Shown in pieces: positions 7,282 to 12,085 of a stretch of 12,085 nucleotides of DNA (position 1 is its first letter; each line of letters opens with the position of its first letter). The position numbers were made by a program, and so were the translations under genes. The notes below the pieces were generated by a model. That model made no database searches and had not been told where the DNA came from. It saw only the letters and a list, made by a program, of their open reading frames with translations. Origin of the DNA: RGIG5675 sp050943435 (GTDB lineage: Bacteria > Bacillota > Clostridia > Oscillospirales > Ruminococcaceae); NCBI GenBank assembly GCA_050943435.1, contig JBMNPE010000047.1, forward strand, positions 1-12,085, in the 5' to 3' direction.

Positions 7282-7309
7282 TTGGAACAAAATAATTGCT
7301 GAATACACT
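7282..7309 (+). promoter_or_regulatory. Candidate promoter of the alcohol dehydrogenase
   Basis: TTGGAA (7282-7287) and TACACT (7304-7309) each match four of six sigma-70/SigA consensus bases with a 16-base spacer. Weak matches would suit a gene needing an activator such as the neighbouring AraC protein. Low confidence. Confidence 0.28.
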
Positions 7310-7320
7310 TACACAGGTGA

Positions 7321-7326
7321 AAGGAG
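7321..7326 (+). promoter_or_regulatory. Ribosome binding site of the alcohol dehydrogenase
   Basis: AAGGAG ends six bases before ATG 7333, a strong Shine-Dalgarno match that fixes the start. Confidence 0.75.
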
Positions 7327-7332
7327 CAGGAG

Positions 7333-8496
7333 ATGTACTATTTTGATTTCTACATGCCGGCAAAGGTTCTGTTCGGGGCAGGAAAGCTTCAGTCTCTTCA
7401 CGGGGAAAAGCTTCCGGGAAAGAAGGCGCTGATCGCCACTACGAACGGGACGTCAGTCAAGAAATACGGCTATCTCGATTCCCTTGAGAAGGAGCTCGAC
7501 AAGGCTGGTGTGGCGTATGTCCTTTTTGATGAGGTCCACCCCAACCCGACCAGCGACAACGTCATGGACGGTGCACGCAGGGCAAAGGAGAACAGGTGCG
7601 ATTTTGTGATTGCACTGGGCGGAGGTTCAGTCATGGACTGCTCGAAGTGCATTGCCCTTATGATGACGAATGACGGGGATATCTGGGACTACAGTCCCTC
7701 TGCAGCTGGCGGCAAGAAGCAGCCAAAGAACTCCGCAGCTCCCATAGTTGCCATCACGACATCGGCGGGAACCGGTTCCGAAGTTGACATGGCTTCTGTA
7801 ATCACAAATGAAAAGACGAAGGAAAAAACCGGAATTTTCTATCCTTCCATGTTCCCGACGCTGTCGGTCGTGGATTCCAACCTCATGATGAGCGTACCGC
7901 CGAAGTTCACAGCATACCAGGGAATGGATGCCTTCTTCCATGCCGCTGAGTCGGTGATAAACAAGAACGAACATCCGATGGGAGAGATGTTCGCCCTTAA
8001 AGCCATCGAGCTGATTGCGAAATATCTCCCCATCGCGTACGAGGACGGCTCCAACAGTGAGGCGCGCTCATATGTGGCTCTTGCCAACACTCTCGCGGGC
8101 TACTACATGCTCTGCACTTCCCAGCACACGATGGAACACGTCATGGGCGGGTATCACGACGATCTTGTGCATGGCGCAGGGCTCATCATGATATCCCATG
8201 CATATTTCGACTTCTTTGCAGAGAGAAAAGCGGCTGAGGAGCCCATGATAAAAATGGCAAAGGCCATGGGCGTTGAGAACCCGTCCTCAGGCAGGGACTT
8301 CATCAAGGCACTGGATGATCTCATTGCAGCAGTAGGATGTTCCGACCTTCGCATGAGCGATGCCGGCATTGTCAGGGAGGAGCTCAAGAAGTATCCGAAG
8401 CGCGTGCACGAGGTCCTCGGAGGAGATATTACAGCCGACCCGCTCCCGCTTTCCGATGAAGACTATCTGCAGATCTACGAAGAGTCCTATCGCTGA
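7333..8496 (+). CDS. Iron-containing (group III) alcohol dehydrogenase
   Basis: Cytoplasmic NAD(P)-dependent oxidoreductase of 387 residues, full length for the family; in anaerobes it usually reduces aldehydes to alcohols (butanol or 1,3-propanediol dehydrogenase types). Nucleotide-binding signature ALGGGSVMDCSK at about 94-105, and TTSAGTGSEVD at about 142-152. By alignment in mind with FucO, the iron ligands are D199 and H203 (GMDAFFHA), H265 (QHTMEH) and H280 (VHG). The segment between the last two ligands appears one residue longer than in FucO, and GGYHDDLVHG replaces the usual GAFYxxPHG, so this is a divergent subgroup. The exact substrate cannot be told. It is a single gene flanked by a terminator-like hairpin, divergent from the AraC regulator, which probably induces it. 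Confidence 0.92.
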   Translation: MYYFDFYMPAKVLFGAGKLQSLHGEKLPGKKALIATTNGTSVKKYGYLDSLEKELDKAGVAYVLFDEVHPNPTSDNVMDGARRAKENRCDFVIALGGGSVMDCSKCIALMMTNDGDIWDYSPSAAGGKKQPKNSAAPIVAITTSAGTGSEVDMASVITNEKTKEKTGIFYPSMFPTLSVVDSNLMMSVPPKFTAYQGMDAFFHAAESVINKNEHPMGEMFALKAIELIAKYLPIAYEDGSNSEARSYVALANTLAGYYMLCTSQHTMEHVMGGYHDDLVHGAGLIMISHAYFDFFAERKAAEEPMIKMAKAMGVENPSSGRDFIKALDDLIAAVGCSDLRMSDAGIVREELKKYPKRVHEVLGGDITADPLPLSDEDYLQIYEESYR

Positions 8497-8574
8497 TGAT
8501 GCCTTCTGCAGGATGCAGAGACCAGACTGCATTGGCATTGGTGTCAGACAATCATAACTCGAGCCAATTAATAA

Positions 8575-8610
8575 CCCGGTGGAATGAGCTTAAATGGCTA
8601 TTCCATCGGG
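8575..8610. terminator. Bidirectional-type terminator hairpin between dehydrogenase and DUF368 genes
   Basis: CCCGGTGGAAT (8575-8585) pairs with ATTCCATCGGG (8600-8610) through ten Watson-Crick pairs and one G.U; inside, AGC/GCT pair around a seven-base loop. The plus strand continues GAATTTTAATG and the minus strand TTATTAATTGG, both moderately T-rich. It lies 78 bases after the dehydrogenase stop and 27 bases past the DUF368 stop, so it could serve both converging genes. The remainder of 8497-8637 shows nothing else clear. Confidence 0.6.
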
Positions 8611-8637
8611 GAATTTTAATGTATCCAGAACCTGGGA

Positions 8638-9519
8638 TCAGTCGGTCTTTTTAGCTTTGTGCTTCTTGGCAGCCTGCATTGCGAGTATCAGGGCAACACC
8701 TATAATGCACGCGATGATGCTGAAGTTGGATAGGCTGAGTGGGGCCTGCGGCACGTCCAGCGTTGTCGGACCCATCACGACTGCATAAAGTGAACCGGCC
8801 ATCATACCGATGATGAAGTAGATCATCTGCGGTCTGTATTTGGAAAGCCCTATCTGTATGAGCTTGACCACGCTTACTGCACCTGCGATAAGACCGAGAA
8901 TGAAGACCAGGATTGCAGGGAGGCTTGAAAAATTCAGGTGCATGAGCTCCTTGAGTGCGCTCATTATCGGCATGTAGGCACCGAATATGAGGAGCATCGT
9001 CGAACCGGAAATGCCCGGGAGGAACATTGCGCTTATCGAAACCATCCCGATGAGGAAGAGCTTTACTGCAAGTCCGAAGGTGAACTTGGACAGGTCCATG
9101 GTCGCTGTGGAGCTGCGGGTATTTAAATATGTGATTCCCACGACCAGGAGTATGCCGAGGACAAGGAACAAAAGGCCCTTCTTCCACTGCTTCACGGAAT
9201 CTTTCTCCTCAATGCACACAACCGGTAGGGCCCCGACTATGAATCCGATGAACAGGGAGCTCACAAAGTGGATGTGCTGTTCAAAGAGGGCATTTAGCGC
9301 AAGCACTGCGAGGCACATGCCGATTATCCAGCCTATGCCAAGCCTGAGCAGGTACTTGAGGCCGTCCAGCCTCTCCCTCTTTTTCCCGTAGACCAGCTTG
9401 TCGATAGATCCTATGAAGCTGTCGTAAAAGCCCATGATAAAGGCGACCGTGCCTCCGGAAACACCGGGGACGCTGTCTGCCAGTGCCATACAGAATCCGT
9501 CTATCGTGTCTATTAACAT
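8638..9519 (-). CDS. popT: DUF368 membrane protein, PopT-type undecaprenyl-phosphate translocase
   Basis: Polytopic membrane protein of 293 residues, about 8-9 hydrophobic segments. DUF368 proteins (PopT) have been shown to return the lipid carrier undecaprenyl phosphate to the inner leaflet for wall and polysaccharide synthesis. The family signature is present twice: DSVPGVSGGT near the start (PGVSGGT at 18-24) and FLPGISGST in the middle (PGISGST at 168-174), consistent with an internally duplicated carrier fold. The C-terminus is lysine-rich (KKHKAKKTD), presumably cytoplasmic. ATG 9519 is preceded by AGGAG (complement of 9528-9532) at eight bases; the TTG directly before it is in frame but less likely. 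It lies 206 bases downstream of the response regulator stop, same strand, with a candidate promoter of its own, so it may be regulated by that system. Confidence 0.9.
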   Translation of the reverse strand: MLIDTIDGFCMALADSVPGVSGGTVAFIMGFYDSFIGSIDKLVYGKKRERLDGLKYLLRLGIGWIIGMCLAVLALNALFEQHIHFVSSLFIGFIVGALPVVCIEEKDSVKQWKKGLLFLVLGILLVVGITYLNTRSSTATMDLSKFTFGLAVKLFLIGMVSISAMFLPGISGSTMLLIFGAYMPIMSALKELMHLNFSSLPAILVFILGLIAGAVSVVKLIQIGLSKYRPQMIYFIIGMMAGSLYAVVMGPTTLDVPQAPLSLSNFSIIACIIGVALILAMQAAKKHKAKKTD

Positions 9520-9585
9520 CAAATCTTCTCCTGAGATTTATTTTTCGGCTGTACCTGATTCCTGCCCTGGTTTTCCACTTGATCA

Positions 9586-9643
9586 TTAGAATCGTAATAG
9601 CAGAAGCTAAACAGTCCTGGGAAGAGAGCTAAACAGATTCTAA
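9586..9643. promoter_or_regulatory. Direct repeats inside an inverted repeat, DUF368 leader
   Basis: Two copies of AGCTAAACAG (9605-9614 and 9627-9636) start 22 bases apart, two helical turns. They lie between the arms of a perfect eight-base inverted repeat, TTAGAATC (9586-9593) and GATTCTAA (9636-9643). In the gene's own direction the repeats read CTGTTTAGCT; a further CTGTTTTAAACA lies at 9706-9717. Tandem direct repeats at one or two helical turns are typical targets of OmpR-type regulators, and one is encoded just upstream. Position downstream of the candidate promoter would favour repression or an RNA role. Confidence 0.4.
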
Positions 9644-9681
9644 ATTCTTCCGGTACCCTATGCTTCCCTGACCGAAAGTAC

Positions 9682-9690
9682 AGTATACCA
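9682..9690 (-). promoter_or_regulatory. Candidate extended -10 promoter of the DUF368 gene
   Basis: On the minus strand TGGTATACT matches the extended -10 consensus (TG, one base, TATACT). No good -35 is seen at 16-18 bases, which extended -10 promoters tolerate. Transcription would begin near 9675, giving a leader of roughly 150 bases before ATG 9519. Confidence 0.42.
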
Positions 9691-9710
9691 CTGCATGGAT
9701 TTTCTTGTTT

Positions 9711-9726
9711 AAAACAGCCCCGCTGT
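9711..9726 (-). terminator. Weak hairpin at the response regulator stop codon
   Basis: On the minus strand ACAGC-GGG-GCTGT (9726-9714) is followed by TTTAAAC. The stem is only five pairs and begins inside the stop codon, so this may slow or partly end the kinase/regulator transcript before DUF368; it is far from a strong terminator. Confidence 0.25.
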
Positions 9727-10448
9727 CATTCCTGAGGGTCTGAGTTGAGGCGGTAACCTGCACCCCAGATTGTCTCGAGAATCCTGGGATTCTTTGGGTT
9801 GTCTTCTATCTTTTCCCTTAGCCTGTTGATGTGGACCATCACCGTGGATGTGTCGCCGATGTAGTCGTATCCCCATATTCTTTCCATGAGCTGCTCACGG
9901 CTGAAAACGATATTGGGATTCTGAGCCAGGAATTTGAGGAGTTCGAACTCCCGGTTGGCGAGTCGGATCTCACTGTCTCCCTTGAACACGCGCCAGCTGT
10001 CCGGCTGGATGCGCAGCCCGCCCACACAGATTTCAGGTGCCGAGCCTGCCTGTGAATCGGGTGAACTTTCCCTGAGCCGGTGGTACTGTCTGAGATTTGC
10101 CCTGACCCTTGCGGTCAGTTCCATGGGATCAAACGGCTTTGAAATGTAGTCGTCAGCTCCTCTGTTGAACCCGCGGACTTTGTCCACTGATTCGTTCCTT
10201 GCAGTCACCATGAGTATGGGAAGGTCGTACCTGCTGCGGATTTCCTCGCAGATCTCGTATCCGTTCTTCCCGGGAAGCATCAGGTCCAGCAGGACAAGGC
10301 TGCACGGGTTCTTCTCCATGTAGCCGAGGATGTTCTCGCCGTCTTTCCTGACATCCGTCTCAAAACCGGCCGACTGCAGATAGGTTTCCTCTATCATGCT
10401 GATGTCAGCATCGTCCTCAATTATGAGAATCCTGTCCTTCTTTTCCAT
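9726..10448 (-). CDS. OmpR/PhoB-family response regulator
   Basis: DNA-binding response regulator of 240 residues, standard for the family. The receiver domain (about 5-118) has the acidic pocket E11-D12-D13, phosphoacceptor D55 (VLLDLMLPGKNG), T82 and K104 (SKPFD). The C-terminal winged helix (about 140-237) shows the typical ANREFELLKFLAQNPNIVFS and VMVHINRLREKIEDNP plus IWGAGYRL. ATG 10448 is preceded by GAGAGGA; an in-frame TTG at 10469 would add seven residues but is less likely. The gene starts inside the end of the upstream histidine kinase gene (32-base overlap), so the two are translationally linked partners. A likely target is the DUF368 gene just downstream, where 22-base-spaced repeats lie, but the regulon cannot be read from sequence. 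Confidence 0.93.
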   Translation of the reverse strand: MEKKDRILIIEDDADISMIEETYLQSAGFETDVRKDGENILGYMEKNPCSLVLLDLMLPGKNGYEICEEIRSRYDLPILMVTARNESVDKVRGFNRGADDYISKPFDPMELTARVRANLRQYHRLRESSPDSQAGSAPEICVGGLRIQPDSWRVFKGDSEIRLANREFELLKFLAQNPNIVFSREQLMERIWGYDYIGDTSTVMVHINRLREKIEDNPKNPRILETIWGAGYRLNSDPQE

Positions 10449-11637
10449 CCTCTGTCCTCTCTTCCACAAGCTTAATCTTTACAGCGAGCCCCGTAAAGCC
10501 TTCGCAGCGGCTTTCCATATCGGCAGAAACGTGCCCTCCCATGGCTTCGCTGAGGCATTTTACTATGTAGAGCCCGAGTCCGCTCCCGCCCTTTCTGCCG
10601 CGGGATTCGTCCGCGCGGTAGAATTCGTCGAAAATGCGGCCGAGCTTGTCTTCCGGCACTCCGGTTCCGTTGTCCTGAAGGATGACCTCCTGCCGGCCGT
10701 CCTTGCCCCTCAGCTGCACAAGAATCCTCAGGGGAGAGACTCCCGCGTATTTCATGCTGTTTGAGAGGACGTTGTCCAGAATTCTCTGCAGGATCTCGGG
10801 ATCGGCCTTGACGGGGCTGAGCATGTCTTCAGGGAAGTCGCACACGAATTCCACACCGGAGTATTCCTGCAGATCTTTCTTTGTCCGGCAGTAGTTTCCC
10901 AGATACTGCCTCAGGTCAAGCTCCTGCATGTGCACCGGTATTCCACCTGTTTCGAGCTTTGAAAAATAGAACAGTTCTCCCAGGAGCTTGTCCATATCTC
11001 CGCTCCTGCGGTAGGCTGCCTCGAGGAATTTTTTCTGATCTTCAGGGGTGCTGATAACCCCGTCAAGTATTCCCTTGACTGAACCGCGTATTGTGGTGAG
11101 CGGGTTTCTGAGATCGTGGGATATTCCTGCGATCATCTCCTGCCTCGCCTTTTCATAGCGGGCATTCTTTTCCTTTTCTTCCCTCAGATGCTGCTGCATG
11201 GAGTTGAATGCCGAACAGACCTGTTCGAACTCTATGTCGCCCTCATAAGCTACAGGGACGGAGTAATCCCCGGCCTTTATTCTATCGGCACCCTGTTCCA
11301 GAAGCTCAAGCGGCTGCATGATTTTCTTTGTCAGCATCCCGGTGTATATGCGGCTGATGATGATCATTGCGGCTGCGGACAGCAGTGTAAATATGCCAGC
11401 CATCAGGATGAAAAGACTGTTGTGGACTGTGAGGTTTTCTATGAGCGCCTCGGCTTCTTTTGCCGATATGCCGCTTAGCATGCCGTGAAGGGCTGTCTCT
11501 TCCTTCTCCCAGTAGATTTTGACGCAGACTATTCCTATGACAAGGCATGCGCATATTGTGACCAGAATCATGATGGCGTTCGACAGGAAGATCCTCTTCC
11601 TCACTGAACCCTGTTTCTTGTTTTTCGCTCCAGCCAA
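10417..11637 (-). CDS. Membrane sensor histidine kinase, HAMP/HisKA/HATPase
   Basis: Sensor kinase of 406 residues that phosphorylates the adjacent response regulator. Order: basic N-terminus, membrane segment about 17-40, a short outside loop of about 30 residues (41-72), second membrane segment about 73-97, HAMP linker about 98-155, dimerisation/phosphoacceptor domain with H174 (SHDLRNPLTTIRG), ATPase domain with N-box DNVLSNSMKYA (288-298), DNGTGVP (322-328) and GGSGLGL (350-356). The short outside loop suggests sensing within or near the membrane, as in envelope-stress kinases, rather than a large ligand domain. The start is a TTG at 11637 supported by AAGGGAG just upstream; the next in-frame ATG would remove part of the first membrane helix. 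The kinase precedes the regulator, the less common order. Confidence 0.92.
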   Translation of the reverse strand: MAGAKNKKQGSVRKRIFLSNAIMILVTICACLVIGIVCVKIYWEKEETALHGMLSGISAKEAEALIENLTVHNSLFILMAGIFTLLSAAAMIIISRIYTGMLTKKIMQPLELLEQGADRIKAGDYSVPVAYEGDIEFEQVCSAFNSMQQHLREEKEKNARYEKARQEMIAGISHDLRNPLTTIRGSVKGILDGVISTPEDQKKFLEAAYRRSGDMDKLLGELFYFSKLETGGIPVHMQELDLRQYLGNYCRTKKDLQEYSGVEFVCDFPEDMLSPVKADPEILQRILDNVLSNSMKYAGVSPLRILVQLRGKDGRQEVILQDNGTGVPEDKLGRIFDEFYRADESRGRKGGSGLGLYIVKCLSEAMGGHVSADMESRCEGFTGLAVKIKLVEERTEDGKEGQDSHN

Positions 11638-11646
11638 TGTGTTCTC
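11638..11646 (-). promoter_or_regulatory. Ribosome binding site deciding the TTG start of the kinase
   Basis: The minus strand reads AAGGGAGAACA immediately before TTG 11637. GGGAG four bases from the codon is a usable, slightly close Shine-Dalgarno. No ATG in frame has a comparable site while keeping the first membrane helix. Confidence 0.5.
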
Positions 11647-11910
11647 CCTTCATATGGAATGAGGCTTATGCTCTGCATCAGGCATCTGCCTCCTGAATCT
11701 TACAGATCATGGGAAGCCATGAATGACATCGGACTTCACAGCAGTCCCTGAGACATGACAGCTTTCCAATGTTATACATTAGTTAAGGCTTAGAGGGTTG
11801 TATTTAATCTAGATTTTACATTGCCGCCTGTGTTAAACCGAGGCCTAATGTCAGCACATCAAAGAATGAAGGCCGTCTGAAGCGGGCCTGTAGGAAACGC
11901 AGCTGAAAAT
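11647..11910. other. Non-coding region upstream of the kinase, no gene seen
   Basis: No convincing gene on either strand. It should hold the kinase promoter; the best minus-strand candidate is TATAAC (complement of 11771-11776) with no clear -35. A short dyad AATGT-TAT-ACATT overlaps it. The minus-strand frame from the right edge to 11816 is open but shows no start signals or family features. Confidence 0.4.
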
Positions 11911-11950
11911 CTAAAAAATAAACCGCGGAAGTCGATTGGGACTTTCGCGG
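11911..11950 (-). terminator. Strong minus-strand intrinsic terminator
   Basis: Read on the minus strand, CCGCGAAAGTC (11950-11940) pairs with GACTTCCGCGG (11933-11923) around a six-base loop, with one non-Watson-Crick pair, and is followed at once by TTTATTTTTTAG. This is a textbook rho-independent terminator pointing left. It must end a transcript entering from the right edge, since no minus-strand gene is recognisable between here and 12085. Confidence 0.8.
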
Positions 11951-11993
11951 CTGCCTGAAGATGTGTGTTTTAAATGTATTCAAATAATAGTCA

Positions 11994-12036
11994 GCCGAAT
12001 GTTTCGGCATGGACAGGCTTTTGATCTGGGCTGTCC
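11994..12036 (-). other. Two small hairpins ahead of the minus-strand terminator, possible transcript 3' region
   Basis: GGACAG (12011-12016)/CTGTCC (12031-12036) and GCCGAA (11994-11999)/TTCGGC (12003-12008) are perfect six-pair stems lying in series before the terminator at 11911-11950. Together they could be the 3' untranslated region of a gene outside the window or the tail of a small RNA. I recognise no known RNA family here. Confidence 0.3.
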
Positions 12037-12085
12037 GGATTCTGCTGCCAGCACGGTGACCTGCGCAGTTCCCGGATGTGTTTTC

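Noticed and set aside
8506..8522. TCTGCAGGATGCAGAGA self-complementary stretch after the dehydrogenase stop
   Set aside because: Only a very short stem with no T tract; the hairpin at 8575-8610 is a far better terminator.
11872..11881. GCCGTCTGAA, identical to the Neisseria DNA uptake sequence core
   Set aside because: Single occurrence noticed, in a window that is otherwise clearly Gram-positive; a chance ten-base match.
11816..12085. Minus-strand open frame of about 90 codons reaching the right edge
   Set aside because: It runs through the strong terminator stem and its T tract, has no ribosome site before its ATG at 12010, and its translation shows no family features.
11951..12085. Possible known RNA (SRP RNA, 6S, tmRNA or RNase P) on the minus strand
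   Set aside because: I looked for the SRP GGTCCGGAAGGAAGCAGC core and tmRNA/RNase P ends and did not find them; hairpins alone do not support a named family.
1..12085. CRISPR array, insertion sequence, tRNA or toxin-antitoxin module
   Set aside because: No regularly spaced repeats, transposase, cloverleaf or paired small genes were seen on either strand.

Overview
The window looks like chromosomal DNA from an anaerobic, Gram-positive member of the Bacillota (Clostridia-like). The base composition looks moderate, with many AGG/AGA arginine codons. Gram-positive signs are a C-terminal sortase-type sorting signal, a streptococcal-pilin-type isopeptide domain, strong AGGAG ribosome binding sites and a DUF368 transporter. 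I cannot name a genus. No rRNA, tRNA, CRISPR array, insertion sequence or defence island is visible.

Left part (1-3375, + strand): a large cell-wall-anchored adhesin-like protein has lost its 5' end. It is followed 69 bases later by a membrane-anchored DUF4832-type protein with a glycoside-hydrolase-like barrel. The first ~50 bases read, on the opposite strand, like a fragment of a phage tail tape measure protein, so the left edge is a junction (rearrangement or assembly chimera).

Middle (3376-8637): three regulator/target arrangements. (i) A heavy-metal P-type ATPase (-) is divergent from a TetR-family regulator (+), with TGTTCT half-sites between them. (ii) An AraC-family regulator (-), convergent with the TetR gene, is divergent from an iron-containing alcohol dehydrogenase (+), with a long dyad and a second hairpin in the shared intergenic region. 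(iii) Hairpins suited to termination lie between the convergent pairs DUF4832/ATPase and dehydrogenase/DUF368.

Right part (8638-11637, all - strand): a histidine kinase and its OmpR-type response regulator, overlapping by 32 bases in kinase-first order, then a DUF368 (PopT-type undecaprenyl-phosphate translocase) gene. The DUF368 gene has a probable promoter of its own and a long leader carrying two 22-base-spaced direct repeats. The arrangement suggests envelope-stress control of lipid-carrier recycling, but that is inference. The last 448 bases hold no convincing gene; they contain a strong minus-strand intrinsic terminator preceded by two small hairpins, probably the 3' end of a transcript starting beyond the right edge.

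I found no clear new multi-gene system. The points most worth checking are the left junction, the DUF368 leader, the AraC/dehydrogenase dyad and the unexplained transcript end at the right edge.
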